NCBI GenBank assembly: GCA_029582155.1
Contig: CM055907.1
Coordinates: forward strand, 34,994,492-35,058,491
DNA from: Panopea generosa
Lineage: Eukaryota; Mollusca; Bivalvia; Adapedonta; Hiatellidae
Length of the DNA: 64,000 nucleotides
Direction of reading: 5' to 3'
Shown here: positions 22,721-34,822 of the stretch, one piece after another
How the letters are laid out: each line of letters begins with the position of its first letter
Position numbering within the stretch: position 1 is the first letter of the stretch
Program-made: the position numbers and the translations under genes
The notes under the pieces: model-generated
What the model saw: only the letters and a program-made list of their open reading frames with translations
Database searches by the model: none
What the model was told of the DNA's origin: nothing

Positions 22721-24112
22721 TAATTGACAGGTAACAGGTCTTCAAATTGACGGAGACTGAAATTATATTTGAATTCATAACTACTCTGAAATAATTCGCA
22801 GTGGCGAACGTCCTTTTATGTATAGAATCACCGATGAATAAAAAGTTTCTGTTGAAATATATTTCCGTCCTGTCTTTTATGATAACGTTGAACATAATAT
22901 GGTAGCGAGAAGAGAATACCAATGTTGATCTTTGTTATCGCCTCGATAAAATGTTGATATTTTCTATTTGCTCTAAAACGGTCAATTTCAGATAACATCA
23001 CTGTGCAATACAACATCTAAATAATTATAATTAAGTACAAGACAAACGACAATATACATCAAAACAACTAAAGATCTATGCATAATTAAAAACAAAGTTA
23101 AACTGATATAGATCGATGTAGGTCAAACCTATATGAGGAGCGCAAATTTACTAAATATTGGCTATGTAATGACGGTTGATGCAGTTGTCAACGACAACGT
23201 TCCAGTAAGGTTACAAAACATTATTTTGCCGGTTTTTGGCACGAAACAACTGGTACATACTTGGGTAATTCCGTCCTACTTCGGTATTAGGGGTAATCGC
23301 CCGAGATGTTCCGAAATCCGTATTTACAACTCTGGCTTCCCGTGTACTTGTACTTCTAAGTTGAAAGTTAAAGGACAGCTGAAATCAGACTCTCCCTGAA
23401 ACCGCTTGAAGTACCAATTTTGTTCTGGTGGTCGGTGTTATCAATGTTTACTTAACGTATATGCCACCATATGAGCTCACTTTGCTCGCGCCGCGTATAT
23501 CCTCTTGGAAATGTAGATGAATACTCGTATTAACATTAAAGTCCACGGTTTTGTTAATAAACGCAGATACGAAAATATAAACAAATATTGGTTGAGGTCA
23601 GTTCGTTTTCCTTGCAATCCATATGCTCGTTCTTTACCATCTTAAACAAATACTTTTATTGACACTCAGAATTATGGGTTGTTGTGTAAATATGCAATTT
23701 TGTTGACCACATATATAATTACCATTCTCCATCTTATTCCTAAATGCGAACTTGCCTTCAAGTTATGTGCAGAAGCGACGCGCATGCGTATTTTGATAAT
23801 TCTGAGGGCTTATGCAATCAGACGTTTCATATCTCACCACTTGCCGTCCAATATTAAGATAGCCTCTGAATTTAAGTAGTTGAATGGATTTTATTCGTTT
23901 TATGGTTTTAAAGATCAGACGTATCTGCAAGAAATCAAACGCTTCTAAAATGTAAGTGCGCCTTAGATAAAGTTTAAACTAAAGTGAATGTATACGTTTA
24001 TTGTTTTTCTTAACCTTTATCATACAGTTGAGAATGTCAATGTATTGAATCACTTAGCTGAAGTATTCAACAAGACGAACGTTGCCTAGTTACCAGTTCC
24101 CTTTTTCTTTTA

Positions 24113-24240
24113 CAGTTCGTCTTATTAACGGTTCCCTGTTTTATTTGCTGTTTGTCTAATTAACTATTCTGTTTTGTTGGCGGTTTGTCTGATTAACCTT
24201 TCTGAGTTCTTTTTGCGGTTTGTCTAATTAACCGTTCTCA
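24113..24240. repeat. short 32-36-bp tandem repeat overlapping the GPCR stop codon
   Basis: Four diverged copies of a unit containing GTTTGTCTAATTAACNGTTC start near 24113, 24149, 24181 and 24216. The copy nearest the gene supplies the last codons of the GPCR and its stop on the minus strand, so the receptor C-terminus was probably reset by this repeat. Confidence 0.75.
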
Positions 24241-25372
24241 TTTCAGTAGACGTGATATTGTTGCTACGTCTGCTATCCTTTGTACTCGTTCTTTTGAGTT
24301 TTCTACCAACGTAGATGCAGGTTTTCCACTTACGACGAGCAAACGTGTCTTTGAAGTCAGTGTCGTGCATTGTTATGAACGGCGAAATAGCAGACTGCAG
24401 AATGACTATGTATTCGAAGAAACGTAGTAAAGGATACATGTTTTCTATGTATAACGGGCCGATAACGACGAAAATCAAAAATGGCATCCATGTTAAAAAT
24501 GCCAGAAGCACACGTGAAAGCGATATGCACGTGACCCTTGTGTAGCTGGCATTGTCATCAAGCATATCCAATTTTAACAAACCCGCCTTGCAAACCTTCA
24601 CAACAATAGACGTATAGCACGAAGCAGTGATTAATATCGGTGTGACCCCAAAAGCGGTTACAAAAATAGCTCTGGTTATGAGCCCACCAATTTTGTCACC
24701 TTCAACGAGGAGTGAATTTATAAAACAAGCCCTTGCATCGGCATGTACAGAAGCTGTTAGCTGAAGGACCTTATAAAACAGTATTCCAAAGATTGCGACT
24801 CCGACCCAAATAGCAATGTTCAACGCAAGCATATTTCTTGAGGTAAATAACCTTAGGTACTTTCTGAAAGAACACATAATCATGATTCTTTCAATTGCCA
24901 CAATCATGTTGGTTATGATAACCACAACGACGAAAATTGTTGAAATAGCCCACACATCACAAGCAATGAAAGGGTCGTTTTCCTTTGGTGTGTAGAATAA
25001 AACGAATATCAAACATGGACCACGAATTAAGCAAACACAGAGGTCGCCAAGAGACAAACCAAAGAATAAATACACGTTATGTTTTGCAAAGCGAGTGATT
25101 TTCACTGAACATCTCAAAATGAGAGTATTTCCCACAATGCCAAGTAGACAGAATATTCCAAGGAATACAGCTTCCAGATATAATTGCCATGGAAAACCGG
25201 AGAAAACGTCGCCCTCCTCGGTGACATTGCCATCAACTTCAACTGCGACACGACTTTGGTTTTTTAACCATGGTTCGGTAGAAACTGAGCTGCCTATTGT
25301 GTTTTTTGCCATTTCAATTGGTATTATCAGCTCTCTAAGATATGGATCTGAAGGAGAGAAAACGTCAGACAT
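24224..25372 (-). CDS. intronless class A (rhodopsin-like) GPCR, orphan
   Basis: The 382-residue protein has seven hydrophobic segments at about 67-87, 99-124, 138-165, 181-201, 231-258, 283-306 and 313-336. Class A marks are GN in helix 1 (GIVGNTLIL, 78-86), LSLGD in helix 2 (106-110), Cys138 at the top of helix 3, Cys216 in the second extracellular loop, ERI (161-163) in place of DRY, and TWMPF (294-298) in place of CWLPF. The NPxxY motif is reduced to SPFIT (330-334). Candidate N-glycosylation sites are Asn38 and Asn49 in the long N-terminus, and the C-tail is basic and Ser/Thr-rich. I chose the first Met; Met21 is an alternative. The protein should sit in the plasma membrane and signal through G proteins. 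The ligand cannot be told. The last residues and the stop fall in a short tandem repeat. Confidence 0.93.
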   Translation of the reverse strand: MSDVFSPSDPYLRELIIPIEMAKNTIGSSVSTEPWLKNQSRVAVEVDGNVTEEGDVFSGFPWQLYLEAVFLGIFCLLGIVGNTLILRCSVKITRFAKHNVYLFFGLSLGDLCVCLIRGPCLIFVLFYTPKENDPFIACDVWAISTIFVVVVIITNMIVAIERIMIMCSFRKYLRLFTSRNMLALNIAIWVGVAIFGILFYKVLQLTASVHADARACFINSLLVEGDKIGGLITRAIFVTAFGVTPILITASCYTSIVVKVCKAGLLKLDMLDDNASYTRVTCISLSRVLLAFLTWMPFLIFVVIGPLYIENMYPLLRFFEYIVILQSAISPFITMHDTDFKDTFARRKWKTCIYVGRKLKRTSTKDSRRSNNITSTEMRTVN

Positions 25373-26229
25373 ACTGCTAATACAATTCTCAAATTATTCA
25401 AAAATATTTATTATACGTAAACTCACAAGTACCAAATGTAATACACCATTAGATATACAAATACATGTACCATTCATATTTATTTTCTATGAATATGTCT
25501 TTGTTTTAAACCTGTCACCACAACTATTAAAAAGGGGCGTGTTTTATACCGAAAGCATAACAATGGCATCCGAATCATTTCAATTCTATGCTTGTTTTAA
25601 TCATTGTTTTCCAACATAAAACTTTAACAATTCTATCGCAAATATTGTTCATATTAATCCTGGGATAAAAAGCCTTACAATACACTTGCTTCCTTGGATT
25701 AAATGAACGCGTTCAATTCGGCTGCAAAAAAAGAAATATGCCATGGAATGTGGGATTGTTGCATATGCAATTACACTCTATGAACAGACGCAATAAAATA
25801 ATCGACTTGACTATCTTCTTTTTTTTTTTGAACCACCTTTCGATGGTTCGTTTATTCTCCCCGCCATAGGTGTGAGGAGGTCGGGGAGGACCACCCTCCT
25901 TCACACCGTACAAAAAGCAAGCAATTATGAAGTAATATATAATTATTATTTTTGTTTCTCTCTCATTCAACCATTCATTCCTAGTATGTATATAGTATTT
26001 CTTCTACAATGTGACGTTACTGAAAAAAAACATCAAAATATTTGTTTCTGTCTATATAGGCAATATATCAATATTTTAAATGACGGGGTGTAGAAAAAAT
26101 GTAGTCGGGGGGGGGGGGGGGGGGGGGAAGGATTTTGTCATGTGAGGTTGCACATTTGTTTTAAACATAGATTATGTACATTTCAAACTATTTGTGTTGA
26201 TACATTTGTACACAATTTAAATTATGATG
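25373..26229. other. 5' flank of the GPCR and spacer to the LINE
   Basis: It should contain the GPCR promoter on the minus strand, but no specific element could be assigned. Confidence 0.4.
26107..26127. repeat. poly-G run of 21
   Basis: Uninterrupted G tract just beyond the 3' side of the LINE. Length is likely polymorphic or assembly-sensitive. Confidence 0.95.
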
Positions 26230-28620
26230 AAATCAGTGTTTGTATAATACCTCAATCTTCACTTAATTTATCAAACCTACCATTCTTAATGTGAATCCAC
26301 TTGTTTACCTCATGCAATGCTCTCATATTACCTATTAGCCCATGAAATAAAATTTTGTTATTCAGACGTCTGCTTGAGTAAATATATATCTTAATAGCAA
26401 GAAGTAGGATATTTTCTGCTAATGCATTTTGACTGTTTGATTTAGTTCCAAAAATTAATTGGATTTCATTAAAGCAAAACTGGACATGTCTTTGCTCGAG
26501 ATATTTACTTATATCTGAAAACAATGTTCTTATATGATTACATTGCCAAAACAAATGTTGCAGTGTTTCTGTGTGTATATGACAGAAAGTACATTTTTTC
26601 ATCAGATTTGATATTGATTGAAGTTAAGTATCTATTTGTTGGAATGATCCTATGTAGAAGTCTATATTGCAACTATTGAAGCTGAGTATCTTTAGTTATT
26701 TAGAAAGTAATATTGTAGTATATTTTCCAGTCATTGTCATTTATATTACGTATATATTTTATTCCATCGACATTGACCAGCCGGTCTGTCATTGTTTTTA
26801 TTTAGAATGTCGTAAATTGGTTTAGTTCCCGACTTTTTCGGTAAACTGTGCAGATATGAAATAGGATAAAAGGAGCTGGTTCTTTTGAATTATCATGTTC
26901 ATATCCATTTAAATGCCATGAAAATGCAAATAGTTCATTTTAAGGTTTGTATTTTTTATCAAACTCTTCCTTAGTAAATAAATGTCCATTTTCATTAATA
27001 ATATCATTTATATATCGGACTCCTTTGTTATACCAACTTTTAAGGAAAAACTTTGCTTTACAATTACTAGACTCTGATTGTAAATAATTGGCAGATTGAG
27101 GATTTTTTCATATGTATCAACTTTGTTAGAATCTTATAAATTCACATATGCCTGCATGGCATCTTTCCAGTAGCTTTTCAGGGTAATGTTTACTACAAGA
27201 TAATATCTTATCTATATCAAGAAAAAAAATTGTTTAATATCGACACATTCCATCTGAGTCGCTTTATCCAAGTATTTTAGGCTTGCTATGAAGGTTTTAA
27301 ATTAATCATTTTTAACCCTCCTTCTGAATAATATTTTGTAATAACTACATTTTTTATCTTTGCGGATCCTTTCCATATGAAGGTATAAAACATGTCATTA
27401 ATTTGTTTAATATAGGTGTCTGGCGGGTTTGGGAGAAAAATGAAAATATGATTTAAGGATGGTAATAATAAGTTTTTAAAGACTGTGATTTTCCCAGTTG
27501 GTGTAAGAAACCTTCTGTTCCAATATTGCAGTAATTTTTTGATTTTTTCAGTTTGTTCCTTAAAATTTAGTATTATTATTCTATCTAAATCAGTGCTAAA
27601 TGTAATGCCTAGCAATTTGAATTCATTTCTGCCACATGATAGTTTCCATTTTGTTTTCATTGAATATGAACTGTATTTCTTTGATCCATTCTTGTCAAAA
27701 TTGATTTTAACTCCAGAGAATTGTGAAATGTAGTGTAGTTCGGAGACAGTTTCATTAAGTGAAGTGTCTGATCCATCTAGCAAGATTGAGGTATCATCTG
27801 AGATGTTAATTCTCTTTATATTTTCATTATTTTTTATTCTAATTGTTAAAATTTCACTACAAAAAATAAAGATGTATTGTGACAGAGGATCTCCCTGACG
27901 GCAGCCGCGCCCTAAACTGAAAAACTCGGATTAAAAACCACATTGATTAACTGATGACTGAATATTATTATAAAAAAAGTTTGATCCAGTTTAAAATTGA
28001 ATCTCCAAATTTAAAAAAAGTCAAAATCTTTTTGATGAAAGACCAAGAGAGAGTGTCAAAGGCTTTCTCAAAATCTATTAAAAGTAGTAATCCTGGAAGG
28101 TTTTTTTCTTCAGAGAGATGTAAAATGTCATATAAAAGTCTTGCGTTGTCACCTATGTACCTACCCTTTATAAATCTTGTTCTTCACTTATAAGTTTATT
28201 CAACATTGTTTTTATTCTGTTTGCTATGGAGTCTGAAGCTATCTTGTATACAATATTTAATAATGATATTGGTCTCCAGTTTTTTAAAAGATCGCGTGAC
28301 TTATTTTCTTTGGGTATGCATGTAATAATACCGTGCCGTTGAGTTATGGATAATGTACATTTTTTAAGCCCAAAATTGATGGATCTGACTACAAAGTGTC
28401 CTATTTTTTTCCAAAACATTTTATAAGAATTACTAGAAAATCCGTCACTGCCTGGACATTTGTCATTCGACATTGAAAGTTTTTGATGCCTCTGAATAAG
28501 TAATTTTTCTTCGAAATGTTATGAATCATTGTAAGATAATTATGGCACATCAAACTCTTTTAATTCTTTTTCCAAATCAACATCAATCTGTTCGTTTTCA
28601 TGACAGGAATATAGACTTAA
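26230..28620 (-). mobile_element. LINE (L1/Tx1-type), 5'-truncated
   Basis: Minus-strand RT blocks occur in order from 28620 to 26252, in several frames. The 5' part, including any endonuclease, is absent: the homology begins abruptly before HENEQIDVDLEKELKEFD. Length about 2.4 kb. Confidence 0.92.
26252..28620 (-). pseudogene. LINE reverse transcriptase ORF2 remnant
   Basis: Blocks seen: KCPGSDGFSSNSYKMFWKK, IITCIPKENKSRDLLKNWRP and ISLLNIVYKIAS (28168-28473); GCRQGDPLSQYIFIFCSEIL and SDDTSILLDGSD (about 27770-27905, catalytic DD kept); KLLGITFSTDLDRI, RRFLTPTGKITVFKNLL, FIWKGSAKIK and EGGLKMINL (27286-27783); C-terminal CTFCHIHTETLQHLFWQC (26550-26600). Stops and frame changes between the blocks make it dead. 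Confidence 0.92.
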
Positions 28621-29489
28621 CTATATTCATTTATAGATTGCGATCTGACTTTCCAAGACATTATTTAGATGGAAGTTAACCCAAGCCTATTTATGCATTT
28701 AGTTCACTATTCAAATGACTTTGTTCTCACACGATGATATCTATACAGGATATCTCGTGGCCTAAAGGTCTGAGTGCCGTATCAAGATAACTTACTTTGC
28801 GCTGTTGAGGTCATCGAGTCGATCAGCTTAATTTTAAAACCTCGTGTGAGAAAATTCAGCAGTTACTTGAGAAGGAAGGTGGTTCAAATCAGCTGTATTC
28901 TCAGATATACCAAATATAACTTTCGAATTGAATTACTGCATTGAATAACATTTTTTTCCCAATAAGTAGTGTATGTATAATTCGTTGAAAATGTCTCATA
29001 TTGGCTTTTCATTTGAAACGTTAATAGTATCAGACGAGCATTGTTGAAAATTGATATATTATTCTGTAAAAAAGGATTTCATTTTATTCTACTTGGTGTT
29101 TCATCTGAAATACATTTTAAGGTCATGTTTGCAATGGTTTTATAATGTCTACTGTCTGTAATATCAAAAGCATTAGTACAAAAACATTTCCTTGGGATAA
29201 TTGAATGTATTATACATTTATTTTACATTTAACCTGACTCGTATGTCATTATCGGTAGTTGCCTAAAATATGTCTATCTCTAAGAGAGCATAATATATTA
29301 ATCAGGGGATAAAAAAGAAAGAACTGCACATAATAAAAGAAAATGGGGATAATATATCTTTACTATTGATGCTACACGGATAAAGGTAAATAGGTATAGG
29401 TACACACAAGTTATAGCAGCATATTTCGAGTTCAAAAATCAATTTACTATACACGTATTTGGCAAAGTTATCAATGGACAAAGTTGCTT
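28621..29489. other. gene-free stretch
   Basis: AT-rich; one possible SINE relic (28750-28905). Confidence 0.4.
28750..28905 (+). mobile_element. probable degenerate tRNA-derived SINE
   Basis: TCTCGTGGCCTAAAGGTCTG resembles an A-box region and TCATCGAGTCGATCAGC a weak B box. AAGGAAGGTGGTTCAAATC follows. Weak evidence. Confidence 0.35.
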
Positions 29490-30480
29490 TATTTTGGTAA
29501 TTCAATGAGCAAAGTTGATATATTTAGTAATTCAATTAGCAATGTCGCTATTTGTAGTAATTCAATGAGCAATTCCGCTATCTTTAGTAAATTAATGAGC
29601 AATGTCGCTATATTTAGTATGTCAATGATCAATATTTCTATATATTGGTAATTCAATGGGCAAAGAAGCTATATTTGGTAATTCAATGAGCAATGTCGTT
29701 ATATTTGGTAATTCAATGGGCAAAGTTGCTATACTAGACAATTCAATGGGCAACGTTGCTATATTTGGTAATTCAAAAAGCAATGTCACTAAATTTGGTA
29801 ATTAAATGAGCAATTTTGCTATATTTGGCAATTTAAATGGCGAAGTTGCTATATTTAGTAATTCAATGAGCAATGTCGCTAACGTTAGTAATTCAATGAT
29901 CAATATTTCTATATTTGGTTATTCAATGGGCAAAGTAGGTTTATTCGGTAATTTAATGAGCAATGTCGCTATATTTATTAATTCAATTAGCAATGTTTGC
30001 ATGTATAATTAGTAATTCATTGCGCAATGTTGCTATATTTGGTAATTTAAATTAAATGAACAATGTTGCTTTATTTGGTATTCCAATGGGAAACATTGAC
30101 AGATTTAGCAATTCAATGAGAAATACTCATGTATTTGGTAATTTAGTAGGTGGAAATGCTATATTTTGAAAGTTAATGGGCAATTTGGTAGTTCAATGAA
30201 CAATATTGCATAATTTTGCAATTCAGTTGCCAATAATACTATTATTATGAAGATAATTGGCAATTTTTTGGGGCTGTGTCACTATATTTGTTGGCAATTC
30301 ACTGGACAATGCTACTATATTTGGAAATTCCTTAGACAACATTGCTTTATTTTGTAAGCCAATCGGCAATGATGCTATATTGGTATTTCAATGGCTAATG
30401 CTGCTTTATTTTGAAAGTCAATGGACATGAATATACATATATACATGTATATGTATATTCGTTAGGTTATATTGCTTTAT
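29490..30480. repeat. 30-bp tandem array
   Basis: About 30 diverging copies of a unit containing GGTAATTCAATGAGCAATGT and CGCTATATTT. The period of exactly ten codons leaves a plus-strand frame at 29806-30012 that repeats a decapeptide (SNVAIFGNSM-like). There is no other sign that it is expressed. Confidence 0.9.
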
Positions 30481-30974
30481 AGTTGACACTTCAATGGGCA
30501 AAGCTACCGTGTGTTCTAATTTAGTTCTGCTGTTGGTAAACCAGTATTTACAACCCATATTGTAATTATGAAAAGTGAATAATGAAATAATGATACTACC
30601 CTCAGAAGTAAATTCTTCAGTGTTTTACTATCATATCAGATTTCGGAAGATGGACATATATTTACGAGTATGTAGCATTGATGTTTGAAATATTAATTAA
30701 TATGTCTTTCTTAAAGGGTATGTTTAAAGTATTTAGCTAGATTTATCAAAATAGTTTTAAACGTAAATTTCATTAATTCAATAAACTTAAACATAGAAAG
30801 TATTTGAAAATATCATTATTTATATAGCAGTTATACATAGTTAGGACTACTGCTGCTGCATCTGGTTATCCGATGGTCAATCCAGCGCTTCTTGATGCTC
30901 CATATGACAATTTAATGTGACATATTGCCACATTTGTGAATTATAAAGAAAAACTGCTAGATTTACATGTTTTA
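30481..30974. other. gene-free stretch between arrays
   Basis: AT-rich, with no repeat copies or coding signal recognised. Confidence 0.4.
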
Positions 30975-31200
30975 GTAATATTAACAATACTGCTATATTT
31001 GTTAATTCAATTAGCATCATAGCTATATTTGGTATTCAGTTAACAATACTGCTATATTTGGTAATTCAGTTAGCATTACATGTATAATTGATTTTCAGTT
31101 AACAATACTGCCATATTTGGTAATTCAGTTAGCATTATATCTAAATTTTGTATTCAGTTTACAAAATTGCTTTATTTGGTAATTCAGTTAGCATTATATC
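30975..31200. repeat. array of the same 30/60-bp repeat family, left of the Gypsy element
   Basis: Copies of GGTAATTCAGTTAGCATTAT and AACAATACTGCTATATTTGG alternate. The array stops exactly at the left LTR and resumes after the right LTR, so the retroelement split it. Confidence 0.85.
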
Positions 31201-31308
31201 TGTTAGGTAACGTCTATATAGCTGTCAGAGTATTATACTATACATATTGCATATATGTGTAATGATGTAATGACTTTATGTGTACACTGAATAAATGGTA
31301 TCCAAACA
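31201..31308 (+). repeat. 5' LTR (108 bp)
   Basis: It starts TGTTAGGTAACG and ends GTATCCAAACA. It contains a TATATA-like stretch and an AATAAA polyadenylation motif near its 3' end. Unusually short for an LTR. Confidence 0.93.
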
Positions 31309-31427
31309 TGGTGTCAGAAGTGGGTAAGCCGTTCTGAAATCGACGATCATCTATGCGATATACTGACGAATGTATAAAAATACAGTCGTATTTCAATACT
31401 GGAAGTATCAGTTATTTTATTTAAACG

Positions 31428-32292
31428 ATGGCGGCACACGATGGCATACCGATACCAGCGCAAGTTGATGTTAAAGGAGACATGACCGGCAATTGGAGAT
31501 TCTTCAAAGACCAGTGGGAAAACTACGAGGTTGCGACCCAGCTGAGTGAAAAGGACCAATAAATCAGAATTGCTACTCTTCTTACAGGCATGGGTAAGGA
31601 TTGCTACCATATTTATCAGAATTTAAACATTTCTGACGAGAATAGAAAGGTAGAAAAGGAGCTATTGAAAGTGCTCACGGACCACTTTGAACCCAAGAGA
31701 AATGTCATATATGAACGATATATATTCAATACCACGGAACAGAGACAAGAAACTATTGACGGGTATGTCTGTAGATTACGTGAACTGGCCCGATCATGTG
31801 AATTTGGTAATATGACAGATCAGATGATTAGAGATCGTGTTGTGTTAGGAATCCGAGACAGTTCTGTCAGTGCAAGGCTGCTCTGAGAGTCAGATTTAAC
31901 ATTTGAACGTGCACTTTTCCTGTGTAGAACGAGTGAACGCACAGCTTCACAGCTTCAGAAAAATAACATTAAATGAACAGTCTTCTGTGCATAATACCTC
32001 ATCGGAAAAAGTATTTCTGAAGAAACCTCACATGTACTCAAAATACAAGGGGAATCACTCCGTACAAATGAAAAATGATCACATGGAATCAAGGAACTAT
32101 AAGTACTGTGGTGGAAAGCATTGAGACAAGATAACTGATTGTCCAGCCTACGGAAAAACTTACAATAAATGTAAAAAGAAGAACCACTTTAGATTAGTAT
32201 GTCGCCAGAATAAACCTAGACATGTGCATGGAGTGGAACAATATGAATCTGATACAGATAGTAACAATGAAGACTTCTGTTTTACTGTTTAA
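31428..32292 (+). pseudogene. Gypsy gag, broken
   Basis: The frame opens at ATG 31428 with MAAHDGIPIPAQVDVKGDMT and is stopped by TAA at 31560-31562, then continues in the same frame to a TGA at 31884-31886. A frameshifted part follows and carries cysteine/histidine clusters of two zinc-knuckle-like motifs (YKYCGGKH and NKCKKKNHFRLVC, about 32093-32212). It is the capsid/nucleocapsid gene, inactive because of the in-frame stop and later frame breaks. Confidence 0.88.
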
Positions 32293-32417
32293 TCAACACA
32301 TGGGAGACAGTGGCTTAGCAACATAAATTTTGCCATTTTGGTGCAGAATGGCAACCCCATTATGACCCCTTCAACAAAAGTTTACATCTGCATGGTGGGG
32401 ATTCGCATCTTAAGCCA

Positions 32418-33606
32418 ATGGGGAAAGTAGATATACACTGTAAAGTCAGAGAAAAGTCTGAGAATTTAACATTCTATGTCATAGACACTGATCAAAAGCC
32501 TTTATTATCTGCAGAAGCATGTGAATCACTGGGACTACTTACAGTAAACATTGTTAAGCAATTGAGTATGGGTGCAACACTTCTGACACAGAATGATATA
32601 TTGGAGGCATATTCAGATGTGTTCACGGGACTAGGTACATTCCCTGCAGAGTACCAAATTGAACTTGATCCAAATGTGAAACCAGTGCAGCATCAACCGA
32701 GAAGAGTTCCGCAAGCTCTAAAGACGGAATTGAGAGAAGAAATCGACAGATTAAAAAAAGAGGTGTTATAGCAAAGGTCACTACTCCGACGGATTTGATC
32801 AGTAGCATGGTAGCTGTTAAAAGGCCAGGCAAACTGCGAATATGTATTGACCCATCGGACCTAAACAAGGCTATAAAGCGATCACACTACCCCATGCCAA
32901 CATTGAGTGATATTTTGCCAAAAATCACAAATACAAAGGTATTTACTGTATTGGACGCCAAAGAAGGGTTCTGGCAGATCAAACAAGAGAAGAAGAGTAG
33001 TTTCCTAACAACATTCTGGACACCGTTTGGCAGATGCAGGTGGTTGCGAATGCCATTTGGAATTTCGTCTGCCCCTGAGGAATTTCAGAGAAGACAACAT
33101 GAGGTCATTGAAGGTCTTAATGCAGCCGAAGCAATTGTCGACGATATTCTCGTATACGGTTCAATCGAGACGATGGAAGCAGCAATTCAGGACCGTGATA
33201 AAAATCTGTGTGCCGTGCTTGACAGAGTAAGAAAAGTGGGCTTAAAGCTGAACAAATACAAAATAAAATTCAGAGGTACTGAAGTGAAATACATGGGTGA
33301 AATACTCACTTCATCAGGTGTTCTTCCTGAACCTAACAAGGTAAATGCTATAAGGGAAATGCCCAGACCAGAAAATGTGAAGGCAGTACAACGCTTCATT
33401 GGGCTAGTCACATATTTTTCAAAATTCTGCCCACATTTGTCAGAGAAATGTGAGCCCCTGCGAAGACTGACTGTAAAAGATGCTGAATGGTCATGGCAAT
33501 CACAGCAAGAAGCAGTGAAAGAGACTGTCAGCACAGAACCGCTGCTGAAGTACTACGATGTACACCAAGAAGTCACGATCCAATGTGATGTCAGTGAAGT
33601 AGGACT
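32418..33606 (+). pseudogene. Gypsy pol, protease end and reverse transcriptase, broken
   Basis: A first frame (32418-32771) carries the segment between protease and RT (SAEACESLGL, FPAEYQIELDPNVKPVQH). A stop and frame change at about 32770 precede the RT proper, which runs from about 32800 to 33606. RT marks are KLRICIDPSDLNKAIKR, FTVLDAKEGFWQI, MPFGISSAPEEFQ, the catalytic IVDDILVYG (about 33130-33160), and YMGEILTSSGVLP. The frame reaches the very start of RNase H (IQCDVSEVGLG) and then jumps to integrase. The active-site Asp triad of the protease was not found. Confidence 0.9.
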
Positions 33607-34822
33607 TGGTGACCGTTCAAGATGGAGTCGTTTATAATGGTAATCGTATAGTCATTCCAAAAGCATTACGAGCCGAAATGCTGTCGCGAATACATTCGAG
33701 TCATTTAGGAATAAGTTCATGCTGGCGAAAAGCTCGCGACTCGCTATACTGGCCAAACATGAAAGACGAGTTCAAAGACTACATCGGAAAATGTAGCATA
33801 TGCATTGCGCTAAGCATCGATCAGCAAAAAGAACCGCTCATAACTCATGATGTGCCCAACCAGCCGTGGTTGAAACTAAGTATAGATCTTTTCGCGTTGA
33901 ACAAGAAAGACTATCTCGTGACGATAGATTATTATTCAGATTATTTTGAATTAGATGAACTGCAGAGTACTACTACATTTACAGTGATTATGTGCTTAAA
34001 GAAACATTTTGCACTTTAAGGATGTCCTGATGTGGTCATATCGGACAATAGCCCACAGTTCAGTTGTTCAGAATTCAGTAGTTTCGCTACTGAATGGGAG
34101 TTCAAACATTCAACCATATCATAGTCAATCGAATGGTAAGGCTGCAGTTAAAATCGCGAAAAAGTCTGTTAAAGAAAGCAGTCGCGTCAAAAACTGACAT
34201 ATGGAAGTCTATTCTTGACTGGAGAAATGCGCCAACTGTTGACATGCAGTGTAGTCCGGTACAGCGACTCATGTCTAGGAGAACAAAACATTCGCTTCAA
34301 ATGGCGAAATCCCTCTTACAGCTAAAGGTTGAGAAGAGTGTAATGGAAAATTTAAAGCTCAAACGCCAAAAGACGAAGCTCATTTATGATTAAACCGCAA
34401 AAGAGCTTCCTGCGCTTGAAATCAGTCAAAACATTCGTATGAAACCTTCACCGAATGATGGTCATAAAAGATGGAAACTTGGTATGTGTTCCAGGGACGT
34501 AGGAAACCGTTCATACATTGTGAATGTAGATGGCGTAGACTATCGAAAGAACCGCCGTGATCTGAGGGTGACGAAGGAAGAAGTCCAGTCTGGTGTGACG
34601 AAAGAAATCGACTCTGGTGTGACGAAAGGAATAGAACTGATAGACACTCATGTCGCAAATGAGAAATCAAATGAACTGACACAGACAGAAAGGTCTAGTA
34701 GGCAAGATTCTGTAGAGCATGATTGTGTGGTTATGACACATTCTCCAATTAAAATAAGACATTCTAACAGATCAAACAGTGGCAAATTGCCAGCAAAATT
34801 TGATGATTATCTAGTATTTTAG
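33606..34822 (+). pseudogene. Gypsy integrase and 3' end of pol, broken
   Basis: The N-terminal zinc-binding region (RIHSSHLGISSCWRKARD, then KCSICIAL) is followed by the core with the first Asp in LSIDLFAL and the second in VVISDNSPQF. The helix that should carry the third catalytic acid reads SNGKAAVKIAKK, without Glu. Frames change at about 34015, 34150 and 34393. The tail (34439-34822) looks like the C-terminal DNA-binding part of integrase (YIVNVDGVDYRKNRRDLR). Inactive. Confidence 0.85.

Larger units (their letters stand above)
18319..24112. other. gene-poor stretch with SINEs
   Basis: Apart from the SINEs, the duplicated repeat (20215-20715) and the 22.6-kb repeat, nothing is supported. 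Frames at 22258-22560 and 23133-23399 show no domain or splice context. Confidence 0.4.

Noticed and set aside
23133..23399. 88-residue plus frame
   Set aside because: No recognisable domain, no splice sites that extend it, composition like chance.
25095..25619. 174-residue plus-strand frame
   Set aside because: Its first half is antisense to the GPCR and the rest has no family signature; a shadow of the real gene.
33187..33534. 115-residue minus frame in the Gypsy element
   Set aside because: Antisense to the reverse transcriptase frame.
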